From JAAZKA01 sp034926225 (lineage in GTDB: Bacteria; Bacillota; Clostridia; Oscillospirales; QAMX01), in the NCBI GenBank assembly GCA_034926225.1, contig JAYFRF010000005.1, positions 231,729 through 295,728 of the forward strand: a stretch of DNA of 64,000 nucleotides, in the 5' to 3' direction. Shown in pieces: positions 25,577 to 34,499 of this stretch; positions within the stretch are counted from its first letter, which is position 1; every line of letters starts with the position of its first letter. The notes below the pieces were generated by a model. The model saw nothing but the letters and a program-made list of their open reading frames with translations, ran no database searches and was not told where the DNA came from. The position numbers and the translations under genes are program-made.

Positions 25577-27733
25577 ATGGACGCTCGTTTTGACCGCCTA
25601 AAAGCCGCCGTTATGGAAAAAAGAGCTTCACCCGCACGTCCGGCGGATGATTATTACGCGTATCTCGCTTTTCGTACGCATTTAAACGACCCGGTCTCCG
25701 TCGCTAAGGGTTACGTCGCCGCCGCCCGCATGCGCGATCCGGAAGCGTTCGTCTACGACGACGACCTGATCGCGGGCAGCGCGCGCGGTCGCATCCGCGA
25801 CGACCTGTCAGACGCACAGTACACGCAGGCGCACGCCTATGCCGACTCATTCGGCCGCAACACCTTCCGCACCAACGCCGACCACTTCGCGCCCGATTAC
25901 AACACCTTCCTTGAGCGCGGCGTCGCGGGCACCCTCTCGGCCATCGACCGCTCCCTCGCCGTCCACCGTATCGACGCGGATTTCCCAAAAAAACGCGCCT
26001 TCCTCACCGGTGCTCGCGCCGCGATGGAAGGATTTCGCGATATGCTGCTCAAGTACGCCGCGGTCTGCGAAAAAAAGGCTGCCTCCGGCGACGACGAGCG
26101 GCGCTCCCGGATGCTCGAAATCGCGTCCGACCTCCGGTACCTCTCGGCGCATCCCCCCGTCACCTTCCGGCAGGCTCTGCAGCTCGTATGGATGACGCAC
26201 ACCGCGTTTTACTACGAAAGCCGCTACGCCATGGCGTTCGGACGGATGGATCAATTTCTATATCCTTATTATCAGCACGACATCGACGCGGGAACGCTTA
26301 CCTTTGACGGCGCCGTCACGCTTCTCCGCGCGACGCTGATCAAGCTCGGGGAAAGCTTCCTCTTCGGCGGAGACAATGTCTGCAACATCGCCATCGCCGG
26401 CTGTACCCGTGAGGGTAAGCCCGCCTTAAACGAGCTGTCCTATGCCCTCCTCTACGCCGTGCGCGACTGCAATATCCCCGGCCCGAACCTGTCCGCACGC
26501 CTGTACGACGGTATTGACCCGCATTTCATCGACGAATGCTTAAAGGTCATCGGTACGGGGCTCGGGTATCCCGCGCTGATGAACGACGACGTCAACATCC
26601 CCGCGCTCGCCCGTCACGGCTATACCCTCGAGGACGCGCGCGATTACTGCATGGTCGGCTGTATCGAAAACTTCATCCCGGGGAAGCAGCCCCCGTGGTC
26701 GGACGGACGCTGGAACACGCCGCTCTATATCGAAGCCGTCCTCACGCGCGGCAAGTCCATGCTCGACGGCCGCGATATCGGCATCGATACCGGCAAGCTA
26801 TCCTCCCTCGACACGATGGATAAATTTATGGCGGCGCTGGAAGCGCAGCTTCAGTTCTCCGCCGACGAATACGTCCGCCTGTTCGACAACGAAAACGATC
26901 GCTATAACCGCAGCCACTATGTCCAGCCATTCCTCTCCTGTTTCTGTGAGGACTGCATCGGGCGCGGACTCGACGTAAACGACGGCGGCGCGCTCTACCC
27001 GTCCGTCCACGGCGCGGGCTGCATGGGCATCGCAACCGTCGCGGACTCGCTCGCGGCGATCGAAAAGACCGTCTACGTCGACCGCATCGTCACGCTTGAA
27101 GCTTTGCGCGACGCGCTGGCGGCGGATTTTGAAGGTAATGACGACCTGCGCCGCGCGCTGCTCGCCTGCCCCAAATACGGCAACGACGATGATTTCGTCG
27201 ACAAGTATGCCGTCTGGTTCGTCGAGATCGCCGACCGCGTCTTCTCTACGCACCGCACCCATGACGGCGGTGCCTACTATACCGCCATTGCGTCGAATGT
27301 CTCTAACATCCCCGCCGGGCTCGAGGTAGCCGCCATGCCCGACGGACGCCGCGCCCGCGAGCCGCTTTCCGACGCTGCTTCCCCGATGCACGGCATGGAC
27401 ACATCCGGCCCCACCGCCGTGATCAAGTCCTGCACCAAGCCCGACTACACCCTCGTCTCCTGCGGTACGGTGTTAAACCAGAAATACAGCCCCGTGATGT
27501 TCCGCGACCCCGCTCTCCGCGCCAAATTATTAAGCCTGATTCAAACCTACCTCCGCCTGGGAGGGCAGGAGATGCAGATCAACGCCGTCTCCCGCGAGGT
27601 TCTGCGCGACGCGATGGCGCATCCGGAAAACTACGCCGGATTGGTCGTACGCGTCTCGGGCTTCTCTATGTTTTACACCAGACTCTCCCGCGCCGTGCAG
27701 GAGGACATCCTGATGAGAACCGAGCATGAATAA
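25577..27733 (+). CDS. Glycyl radical enzyme of the pyruvate formate-lyase superfamily, substrate unknown
   Basis: The 718-residue strictly anaerobic enzyme has the family's two defining sites. The thiyl Cys and catalytic Glu lie in DYCMVGCIENFIPGKQ (~residue 360). The C-terminal glycyl-radical loop reads VVRVSGFSMFY. The single Cys followed by I-E (GCIE) groups it with dehydratases, decarboxylases and lyases rather than pyruvate formate-lyase, which has Cys-Cys. It is shorter than most (about 750-850), mainly in the N-terminus. The activating radical SAM enzyme that installs the glycyl radical, normally adjacent, is missing; the next genes are an SGNH hydrolase and a zinc dehydrogenase. It must use an activase encoded elsewhere. 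AAGGAGG precedes the ATG. Confidence 0.88.
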   Translation: MDARFDRLKAAVMEKRASPARPADDYYAYLAFRTHLNDPVSVAKGYVAAARMRDPEAFVYDDDLIAGSARGRIRDDLSDAQYTQAHAYADSFGRNTFRTNADHFAPDYNTFLERGVAGTLSAIDRSLAVHRIDADFPKKRAFLTGARAAMEGFRDMLLKYAAVCEKKAASGDDERRSRMLEIASDLRYLSAHPPVTFRQALQLVWMTHTAFYYESRYAMAFGRMDQFLYPYYQHDIDAGTLTFDGAVTLLRATLIKLGESFLFGGDNVCNIAIAGCTREGKPALNELSYALLYAVRDCNIPGPNLSARLYDGIDPHFIDECLKVIGTGLGYPALMNDDVNIPALARHGYTLEDARDYCMVGCIENFIPGKQPPWSDGRWNTPLYIEAVLTRGKSMLDGRDIGIDTGKLSSLDTMDKFMAALEAQLQFSADEYVRLFDNENDRYNRSHYVQPFLSCFCEDCIGRGLDVNDGGALYPSVHGAGCMGIATVADSLAAIEKTVYVDRIVTLEALRDALAADFEGNDDLRRALLACPKYGNDDDFVDKYAVWFVEIADRVFSTHRTHDGGAYYTAIASNVSNIPAGLEVAAMPDGRRAREPLSDAASPMHGMDTSGPTAVIKSCTKPDYTLVSCGTVLNQKYSPVMFRDPALRAKLLSLIQTYLRLGGQEMQINAVSREVLRDAMAHPENYAGLVVRVSGFSMFYTRLSRAVQEDILMRTEHE

Positions 27734-27734
27734 G

Positions 27735-28708
27735 ATGAACGTCATCGCCTGCACCGGAGACTCGCACACCTGGGGGCAGGGCGCGGCCTATGTGCGTGCC
27801 CTGTATGAAGCTTGGGGCCGCCTGTCGTCGGCGGCGAGCATCGTATGATGCCGTTTTCGTATCGGAATTACGTAACGCAGCTGCGGGAGCTCGTCTGTGC
27901 CAAAACCGGCTCTTATGCGTTCGATTACAGCGCCGAAACGCTCGGAGCAGCCCACGAGCAGCCATTAATCGAAAACTGCGTCGCGGCGGACAGTCTGACA
28001 CTGCCCTTTCACGGCGCGCTCGTCCGGCTCCAGTTCCGCCTGCGCGCGCAAACGTCCCACGCGGCGGTTTTCATCGACGGTAACCCGCTCTGGGAAGGCA
28101 CCCTTTCCCGCGCGGACCTCGCAAATCCCTATAACCTCGTCACCCTGCGCGTTCCGGAAGGGGAACACACACTCTGCGTGCAAGGCCGCGGCGCGCTTTT
28201 ATACCGTGTCGAGTGTTACGGCGGCCCCTGGGCGGTCGTCAACTGCGGTGTCGGAAGCTGCCCTGTGGGGCGGTATCTCGAGCGTTACTACGACTCCTAC
28301 GTCGCACCGCTTTCCCCCGCCATCGTACTTGCCGAGGGGCATACGATCAACGATTGGCTTACCGCGGAAACGCCGACGGAGTATGAAGCCCTACTCGGCG
28401 CGTATCTCCGACGCGTCGGTGCGGACGGCGCGAAAGCGGCGCTTTTAACCGTCGAACCCATCCTCGGGCGGCAGTTCTCCTCCGCGGGTTACCCCTTCGA
28501 AGCCTATATCGACGCGTCCCGCCATGCCGCTGACACACAGCGTATACCCGTCATCGACACCTATGCGGCTCTCGCGGAAATTCTATGCTCCCTCCCCGAA
28601 GAAGAACGCGGCGGCGCATGGTTTGACGATAACTGGCACCCGAACGCAGCGGGACACACGCTGTACGCGGCGCTTTCCTGGAAGCTCTTACGCAACTGGA
28701 TAGAATAA
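27735..28708 (+). pseudogene. SGNH/GDSL hydrolase split by a one-base deletion
   Basis: Reading frame 1 from 27735 begins MNVIACTGDSHTWGQG, which carries the block I nucleophile Ser of SGNH esterases, and stops at 27848. The remaining protein is in another frame from about 27812: a jelly-roll-like stretch (~residues 35-140), then VVNCGVGSCPVG, EGHTINDW and the catalytic pair in DDNWHPNAAGH near the end. Frame 1 reads YEAWG and the second frame GPPVVGGEHRMMPF, so adding one G to the GGGG run near 27813 would give one open frame of about 324 residues. As it stands the nucleophile and the Asp-His pair are separated. It starts one base after the glycyl-radical-enzyme stop and should be coupled to it. 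Sequencing error is a live alternative. Confidence 0.8.
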
Positions 28709-28721
28709 GGAGGAACCTTCC

Positions 28722-29816
28722 ATGCAAAAAGCAAAGGCCGCCGTCTATGTCGGCCATAATAAGCCCTTCGAGCTGCGCGAATACCCCGTCGTGGAGCCGC
28801 CACGCGGCTATGCCCGGTTAAAACTTATAGCCTCCGGCGTCTGCGGCACGGACGTCCACATCCACGACGGCACCCTCGGCGGCGACGGCGAGCAGATCAT
28901 CGGCCACGAATTCGTCGGCACCGTGGATGCGATTTCCCCCGAGGATGCCGCTGCGTCAGGTCTTTCCTTGGGCGACGCCGTCATCGCCTGCATCGCCTCC
29001 CCCTGCGGCGGCTGCGCGTTGTGCAATGCCGGCGACTGGGCAAACTGCGTACACATGGGGGTTACGAACGCCGCAAGCCCCGCCGTCCCACCGTATTTTC
29101 ACGGCGGCTACGCGGAATATAACTTTAACCCCGTCGCAAACCTCATAAAAATCCCTGCGACGGTCGACCCTTATGCCGCCGCCGTCTTCGCCTGCGCGGG
29201 TCCCACAGCGCTGCACGCGTTTAAGCTTACCACCCGTGCCAATATCGACGTCGCCGCCGCCCATGTCGCGGTTGTGCAGGGCCTCGGCCCCGTTGGCATG
29301 TTCTCCGTCATGCGTCTGGCCGCTCTGGGCGTTCCGCATATCGCGGCGGTCACCGGCAGAACCGTCCCCGCCCGCGCGGCTCTGGCCGCCGAGTTCGGCG
29401 CGACGGTCTGCTACGGGCTGGACAATACCTCCGCAGACGATCTGGCGGGCATTTTTGCCGCACAGAACGACGGTCTCGGGGCCGACCTCTGCATTGAGGC
29501 GTCCGGAAACCCATCTGCGTTCGCGCAAGGGCTAACCTATCTGCGCAACCGCGGTGCATACCTCGTCCCGGGGCAGTACAGCGTATCCGGCGGCGTGCCG
29601 GTCTCGCCAGAGGTCATTACCTTCAAGGCGCTGCAGATTTTCGGCTCGTCGCAGTATGATCTGGATGACATCCGCGCGTATCTCGATTTTCTTGAGAAAA
29701 ACCCTACCTGCTGCGAAAAAATGCGCAAAATTGTATCCGCCTACCCGGTGGAACGCGTCAACGACGCGTTCCAGGATATTCGCAAAGGGTTTAATATCAA
29801 GACGCTACTTGTATAG
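28722..29816 (+). CDS. Zinc-dependent medium-chain alcohol/polyol dehydrogenase
   Basis: The 364-residue cytoplasmic MDR-superfamily protein should oxidise an alcohol or polyol with NAD(P). The catalytic zinc site has SGVCGTDVHIHD and IIGHEFVGTVD. The structural zinc loop is SPCGGCALCNAGDWANC, with all four Cys. The Rossmann nucleotide loop is VVQGLGPVGMFSVM. Residues 260-300 (LCIEASGNPSAF) match the sorbitol/threonine dehydrogenase branch. The ATG follows AAGGAGG closely behind the SGNH hydrolase, so it belongs with the glycyl radical enzyme and may process its product. Confidence 0.9.
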   Translation: MQKAKAAVYVGHNKPFELREYPVVEPPRGYARLKLIASGVCGTDVHIHDGTLGGDGEQIIGHEFVGTVDAISPEDAAASGLSLGDAVIACIASPCGGCALCNAGDWANCVHMGVTNAASPAVPPYFHGGYAEYNFNPVANLIKIPATVDPYAAAVFACAGPTALHAFKLTTRANIDVAAAHVAVVQGLGPVGMFSVMRLAALGVPHIAAVTGRTVPARAALAAEFGATVCYGLDNTSADDLAGIFAAQNDGLGADLCIEASGNPSAFAQGLTYLRNRGAYLVPGQYSVSGGVPVSPEVITFKALQIFGSSQYDLDDIRAYLDFLEKNPTCCEKMRKIVSAYPVERVNDAFQDIRKGFNIKTLLV

Positions 29817-29837
29817 GCTGATTATATAATTCAAACT

Positions 29838-30261
29838 CCCGAGGGGCGCTTCCCGCCCCCTCGGGCTCCTCCGGGCTACTTTCTTTGCACGAGCAAAGAA
29901 AGTAACAAAGAAAGCTCGCTTAAGAGGACTAAAGTCCTCTTAAGAATTACCCCGGAACGGCGCCGCTTTCGCGGCGCTTATACGGGGGTTTAGTTATTAC
30001 AAGCTAAAAGTGCCGTCGTTTTCTGTCCTGACGAAAAATGCAACCCGAGAACAAGGGTGAAATTTTCGAAACGGACAGGAAACGACGGCACTTACATCTT
30101 TCTGAAAGAAAAACCCCCGTATAAGCGTCGCCCGCAGGCGACGCAACACCGGAGGGGTACTTAGGGGAACGAAGTTCCCCTAAGCGAGCTTTCTTTCCCT
30201 CTTTCTTTGCTCGCGCAAAGATAGAGGGCGGAGGGTGCAGGGGGGCGAAGCGCCCCCTGCA
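29838..30261. repeat. Nested inverted-repeat element made of two mirrored hairpin arrays around a core
   Basis: The 467-base gap between two convergent genes is filled by one symmetric element. Each arm holds the same four hairpins in mirrored order. Outer: 29838-29865 and 30236-30261. TTTCTTTGC type: 29879-29902 and 30201-30224. CTTAAGAGGAC 29919-29944 and CTTAGGGGAAC 30160-30184. GC-rich: 29960-29977 and 30125-30144. Both arms then carry TATACGGGGGTTT. A 21-base inverted pair with one mismatch (30008-30028, 30073-30093) flanks a 44-base core. Stem sequences differ between arms but pairing is kept, so the structure rather than the sequence is conserved. No protein is encoded. It could be a MITE-like mobile element or a structured repeat; I see no clear target-site duplication. 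Confidence 0.8.
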
Positions 30262-30282
30262 AAGGTATGAGCCAGAATGCAA

Positions 30283-30705
30283 TCAACCCTTGCGGCTTTT
30301 CATATAACTCAAGTATCCTTCCAGGATCAAGGACGCCGCCACCGCGTCCACACGCGCGCGCTGTTTTGCGTGCTTCTTCCCCGCGTCGGAAAGAATGCGG
30401 TTCGCATCCACGGACGTCAGGCGCTCGTCCCACAGCTCGACGGGCAGTCCCGTGACCTCGCGCAGTGTCGCGGCAAAGCCTTCCGCCTTTTCCGCGCGCT
30501 CGCCTACCGTACCGTTCATGTTTAAGGGTCTGCCGACGACGACAAGTTCCGCCCCCGACTTTGCGCAGAGATTCGCGATCTCCTCGGCGACGACCTCGAG
30601 GCGATAGGACGCGATCACCGTCGTCTCCCCCGCAAGGAAGCCAGTCGGGTCGGAAATTGCGATCCCCGTCCGCGCGTCGCCGTAATCTACCGCAAGCACT
30701 CTCAT
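30283..30705 (-). CDS. ruvX: Putative Holliday junction resolvase / pre-16S rRNA nuclease, YqgF type
   Basis: The 140-residue RNase H-like protein begins with the metal-binding Asp in VLAVDYGDARTGIAIS. It has VVVGRPLNMNGTVGERAEK, where most relatives have GLPLNMNG, and LWDERLTS and RVDAVAASLILEGYL with the remaining acidic residues. YqgF processes the 5' end of 16S rRNA in E. coli and has also been proposed as a junction resolvase. Its ATG overlaps the stop of the hydratase gene by four bases (ATGA), so it is translated as the second gene of that unit. Confidence 0.9.
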   Translation of the reverse strand: MRVLAVDYGDARTGIAISDPTGFLAGETTVIASYRLEVVAEEIANLCAKSGAELVVVGRPLNMNGTVGERAEKAEGFAATLREVTGLPVELWDERLTSVDANRILSDAGKKHAKQRARVDAVAASLILEGYLSYMKSRKG

Positions 30706-32966
30706 AATTCAGCCCGGTAGTGGTTGATCAGACAACCGCGCAGTAAAATCGTGCGTTCCTCCGAGGTAAATTCAGGAAGATTTAACGCGACGGTCTCCTT
30801 TTTGCCCTCCCGTACGACGTAAGCCGTCACGTCTAGGGCACCGGACTCGACCACCTCACGGATGCCGGGGAGGTAGATCCACTCGTCATTTACAAACGAG
30901 CCTATTTCCGCGTCGGTCGTAAAGGGCAGCATACCCCAGTTGATGAGATTTGAACGATACCGCTTCGTCGCGTAGGTATTCGCGATGTTCGCGGCACCCC
31001 CGAGGACGCGCTGGCAGGACGCCGCCTGCTCGCGCGCGGAGCCGTCGCCGGGCTTGACCGCGCAGACGACACTCTCGGCGAGTGTGTTCTCCCCGCTTGC
31101 ACCGAACAGTGCGCAGGCGGCGGCAACCTCGTCCTCCGTCAGCGCCGCGACAGCCTTCGCGCGGCCGACATAAGCGGGATCGCGGCGGGACAGCGCAAAC
31201 TCGGACAACTTTTTCGGGTTGGAGCGATACGACGACGTCTCGCCCGACGGAATCAGCTCGTCCGTCGTCGTGACCGGGTCGGTGATGACGGAGCAGACGC
31301 GCAGAAGGAGATTCTCCGGCAGTTGGGGCTGAGCGGGCCAGTCCGTGATGTTCGGTCCTAAGATCAGCGGCTCGTCAGGGTTTGCTTTGTCCGCCGCGTC
31401 GAGCACCTTCGCATCGTACGGTGCGGAATCGAAATGGTATGCGACATGCGGCTCCGTCCATGCAAGCTCGGTTGCGGCAGTCAACAGTCCGCCGTTCGCC
31501 GCCGTCGCCGCGATGCTGCGGGCGTCCATCAGAGCGACCGCCGCGATCTGCCCCGCGCCCGGCTTCGAGCCTTCGCGGTTCGGGAAATTGCGCGTCGTAT
31601 GCCGCAGCGAGAACGCATTATTCGCCGGCGTATCGCCCGCGCCGAAGCAGGGGCCGCAAAACGCCGTCTTGACCGTGACGCCCGCCGCCATCAATGCCGC
31701 CGCAGAACCGTTGCGCACGAGCTCCATGAATAACGGCATGCTTGCGGGGTATGCCGACACGTCGAAGCCGACCGAGCCGACGGTATGACCTTTCATAATG
31801 GACGCCGCCGCGCAGAGGTTTTCAAACGTGCCGCCCGCGCAGCCTGCAATGATGCCCTGATCGGCACGTACACGCCGGCCTTCGATCTTCGATACGAGAT
31901 CGAGCTTCACCTTCGGGAATTTCTCCGCCGCTTCCCGTTCGACCATGCGCAGCAGGTCTCCTGCGTTCTCGTTGAACTCACGGATGGAATAGACGTTCGA
32001 CGGATGGAACGGCAGTGCGATCATGCTGTCGATCGACGAAAGATCGACGGTGAGAAGGCCGTCATAGCAGGCGACACGTGCGGGCGCGAGTTCCCGGTAG
32101 TCCCCCTCGCGTCCGTGCTCCGCAAGATACGCACGCACGGCCTCGTCGGTGCGCCAGATCGACGAGAGGCAGGTCGTTTCGGTCGTCATGACGTCGATGC
32201 CGCAGCGGTATTCGGCGGAGAGGTTTTTGATGCCGTCGCCGATGAACTCGAGCACCTTATTCGTGACAAGGCCTTCCTTGAAAACCGCGCCGATGATCGC
32301 GAGCGCGACGTCCTGCGGCCCGACGCCCGGGCGCGGCTTGCCCGTCAGGTATACGCCGACGACGTCCGGACGCGTGATATCGTAGGTACGGCCGAGGAGC
32401 TGCTTTGCAAGCTCGGGGCCGCCCTCGCCGATGGCCAGCGTACCGAGCGCGCCGTAGCGCGTATGGCTGTCGGAGCCTAAAATCATCTTTCCGCAGCCTG
32501 CGACGCGCTCCCGCATGTATTGGTGGATGACCGCCATGTGCGGCGGGACATAGATGCCGCCGTACTTCTTCGCGGCGGACAGGCCGAAGCGGTGGTCGTC
32601 CTCGTTGATCGTACCGCCAACCGCGCAGAGCGAATTGTGGCAGTTTGTCAGCACATAGGGCATGGGGAACTTCTGTAAACCCGACGCGCGCGCCGTCTGG
32701 ATGATGCCGACGTAGGTGATGTCGTGGGAGGCGAGCGCGTCGAAGCGAATCTTTAAGTTCTGATCGTCGCCGGACGTATTATGCGCCGCGAGAATCTGAT
32801 AGGTCATCGTGCCGCGGCGGGCGGCCGAGGGTTCCATAAAATCCTCGGGGGAGGTCATATAGCCGGTACCGTATAGTTCGGCGTCGATGGAGCCGCGATC
32901 CCGCGAGGCGGGGAAGGTGCGCGTATTAAAGAGATAATAGGTCTTTTCAGGCGTATAGGTAACCAT
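30702..32966 (-). CDS. Aconitase-superfamily hydratase (YbhJ-like)
   Basis: The 754-residue protein of the aconitase fold probably binds a 4Fe-4S cluster. The first domains have LGSDSHTRYGALGTLAIGEGG, which matches the SDSHT loop of aconitases. The middle has IIAGCAGGTFENL and FCGPCFGAGDTPANN, which carry the likely cluster Cys residues, then RNFPNREGS. The C-terminal swivel domain has GGAANIANTYATKRYRSNLINWG. Bacterial members of this branch are called hydratase and their substrate is unproven, so this need not be the TCA-cycle aconitase. It is read from its own promoter and overlaps ruvX. Confidence 0.8.
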   Translation of the reverse strand: MVTYTPEKTYYLFNTRTFPASRDRGSIDAELYGTGYMTSPEDFMEPSAARRGTMTYQILAAHNTSGDDQNLKIRFDALASHDITYVGIIQTARASGLQKFPMPYVLTNCHNSLCAVGGTINEDDHRFGLSAAKKYGGIYVPPHMAVIHQYMRERVAGCGKMILGSDSHTRYGALGTLAIGEGGPELAKQLLGRTYDITRPDVVGVYLTGKPRPGVGPQDVALAIIGAVFKEGLVTNKVLEFIGDGIKNLSAEYRCGIDVMTTETTCLSSIWRTDEAVRAYLAEHGREGDYRELAPARVACYDGLLTVDLSSIDSMIALPFHPSNVYSIREFNENAGDLLRMVEREAAEKFPKVKLDLVSKIEGRRVRADQGIIAGCAGGTFENLCAAASIMKGHTVGSVGFDVSAYPASMPLFMELVRNGSAAALMAAGVTVKTAFCGPCFGAGDTPANNAFSLRHTTRNFPNREGSKPGAGQIAAVALMDARSIAATAANGGLLTAATELAWTEPHVAYHFDSAPYDAKVLDAADKANPDEPLILGPNITDWPAQPQLPENLLLRVCSVITDPVTTTDELIPSGETSSYRSNPKKLSEFALSRRDPAYVGRAKAVAALTEDEVAAACALFGASGENTLAESVVCAVKPGDGSAREQAASCQRVLGGAANIANTYATKRYRSNLINWGMLPFTTDAEIGSFVNDEWIYLPGIREVVESGALDVTAYVVREGKKETVALNLPEFTSEERTILLRGCLINHYRAEL

Positions 32967-33004
32967 TTTCGGATAATCCTCCGTCTATTGATCGATATGT
33001 TCGA

Positions 33005-33033
33005 TTATACCACGATACCGCGCGCACGGCAAG
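33005..33033 (-). promoter_or_regulatory. Promoter of the hydratase-ruvX operon
   Basis: On the minus strand TTGCCG and perfect TATAAT are spaced by 17 bases; the leader is about 35 bases and ends in GGAGG before the start. Confidence 0.65.
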
Positions 33034-33082
33034 CGGATGAATGCCAAATTCCCCGCACATTTTGCATAAAAATGCACAAGAT

Positions 33083-34186
33083 TTACGCGCCGAACTCCGC
33101 CATCGCCGCATTGCCGATAGCGCGCCGCAGGCGCAGATGCGCGTCGCAGGCCCGTGTGAGGTGCACACGATTTGTCAGCATGACTGCATACAGTCCCGTA
33201 CGCGGATCGACGAAGAGGTTCGTACCGGTATAGCCCGTATGCCCGAACGCATCCGCGCCAAAGAGTTCGCCGGCGGGGCCGCCGTACTGTGTGACCGACG
33301 CCTCCGGAAACCGGTTGATATGAAAGCCGAGTCCCCTCGCTTCGCCCATGCCGACCGTCCAGCACTTCGTCGCTTCCCGCAGCATGGCGGGTACTAAGAA
33401 TCCGTCGCCGCCGCGCGCGAGCATCTCGGCAAATTTTATGCAGTCGTCGAGTCCGATAAACAGGCCCGCATTGGCCGAAACGCCGCGGCGAAAGCGCGCG
33501 TTTTCATCGTGTACGACACCGCAGAGGTATTTCCTAAGCTCCGGGCGATACTCCGTCGCTGCGATATCGGTTTCACCGCGCGCAAGCGGATTGTATCCCG
33601 CGCGCGACATACCGAGCGGATGGAACACAAGCTCCCGCGCGAGCATTTCGAGCGACCCTCCCGCCGCGCGCTCCATCAGCAGCCCTAAGAGCATGTAGCC
33701 CATGCAGGAATACTCCACGCTGTGTCCGGGCTTGTCGCGCAGCTCAAGCGTTAGCAGCGTGTCCATCACATGCTCCGGGTCGGGATCGATCTCCTTGAGA
33801 TGCGTCGCGGCGATCATACCGGACGTATGCGTCATCAGCTCGCGTACCGTGATGTCCTTTTTATCCTCAGGCGCCGGCAGGAAGCGCCCGAGCGTGTCGT
33901 CAAGCGTAATGGCGCCGCTTTGTATCAGCCGAAAGGCGACCATGGACGTGGATATGACCTTCGTCAGCGACGCGGCGTCATATAAAGTGGCGTCGGTCAC
34001 CGGAACCGGCGCGGTAAAGCGCTTAGGCGGATAGGTCAGTACCGGCGCGTCGTCCGGAAAGCAGCGGGAAAAGCCATAGGACTTGCGGTATAGTACGCCG
34101 TCGGCATTGCCGATCGCAACGGCAACGGACGGCAATTGATGGGAATCCACAGCTTCCATGATCAAACGGTCTAAAATAGCGGACAT
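33083..34186 (-). CDS. Serine hydrolase of the beta-lactamase/class C family
   Basis: The 367-residue protein has no signal peptide, so it should be cytoplasmic, unlike true penicillin-binding enzymes. The catalytic SxxK is in DAASLTKVIS. The position of the usual YxN is YSC (VEYSCMGYMLLG), so the Asn is replaced by Cys. The third motif is HTG in GHTGYTGTNLFVDPRTG. This is the esterase/EstB-like serine hydrolase branch; the substrate may be an ester or peptide. It is a single gene with its own promoter. Confidence 0.85.
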   Translation of the reverse strand: MSAILDRLIMEAVDSHQLPSVAVAIGNADGVLYRKSYGFSRCFPDDAPVLTYPPKRFTAPVPVTDATLYDAASLTKVISTSMVAFRLIQSGAITLDDTLGRFLPAPEDKKDITVRELMTHTSGMIAATHLKEIDPDPEHVMDTLLTLELRDKPGHSVEYSCMGYMLLGLLMERAAGGSLEMLARELVFHPLGMSRAGYNPLARGETDIAATEYRPELRKYLCGVVHDENARFRRGVSANAGLFIGLDDCIKFAEMLARGGDGFLVPAMLREATKCWTVGMGEARGLGFHINRFPEASVTQYGGPAGELFGADAFGHTGYTGTNLFVDPRTGLYAVMLTNRVHLTRACDAHLRLRRAIGNAAMAEFGA

Positions 34187-34279
34187 TTTTATATTCCCCC
34201 GATTTCATTGAATACCACAGTGTAAAAAAGCTTTTGCAAGCTGATCTATCTACTGCGCTTCTTATCCCTTTCACGATCG

Positions 34280-34308
34280 ATTATACGCCACCGCATCCTA
34301 CGCGTCAA
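34280..34308 (-). promoter_or_regulatory. Promoter of the serine hydrolase gene
   Basis: On the minus strand TTGACG and perfect TATAAT are spaced by 17 bases, about 95 bases before the start codon. Confidence 0.75.
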
Positions 34309-34351
34309 GCGGCTCTCATAATTTTGTGCATATTTTGTACAGCTTTCCCTC

Positions 34352-34380
34352 TTCCCAAAAGTCCTGTATGTCATTATAAT
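34352..34380 (+). promoter_or_regulatory. Candidate promoter of the small ORF and DMT transporter
   Basis: TTCCCA (4 of 6) and perfect TATAAT are spaced by 17 bases, about 40 bases before the small reading frame. Confidence 0.5.
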
Positions 34381-34418
34381 AAAGACATCAACCAATCATA
34401 AAAACGGAGGATTCCCCT

Positions 34419-34499
34419 GTGACTAAGGCCGTTATCATCGATGCGAATTACGGTTTTTACGTCTGTTATTCCGCGCCCGTAGACCTGTGTGACGTATGA
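34419..34499 (+). CDS. Putative 26-residue small protein coupled to the DMT transporter
   Basis: A GTG start follows GGAGG by 8 bases. The product starts TKAVIIDANYGFYVCYSAP and ends VDLCDV. Its TGA overlaps the ATG of the transporter (ATGA), so ribosomes could pass directly to the next gene. The peptide is neither hydrophobic enough for a membrane helix nor rich in one amino acid, so it does not look like an amino-acid attenuator. It could be a translational enhancer or a decayed protein. Confidence 0.45.
   Translation: MTKAVIIDANYGFYVCYSAPVDLCDV

Noticed and set aside
29817..30282. Small protein genes inside the inverted-repeat element
   Set aside because: Short frames there are hairpin arms read through; none has a ribosome site or sensible composition.
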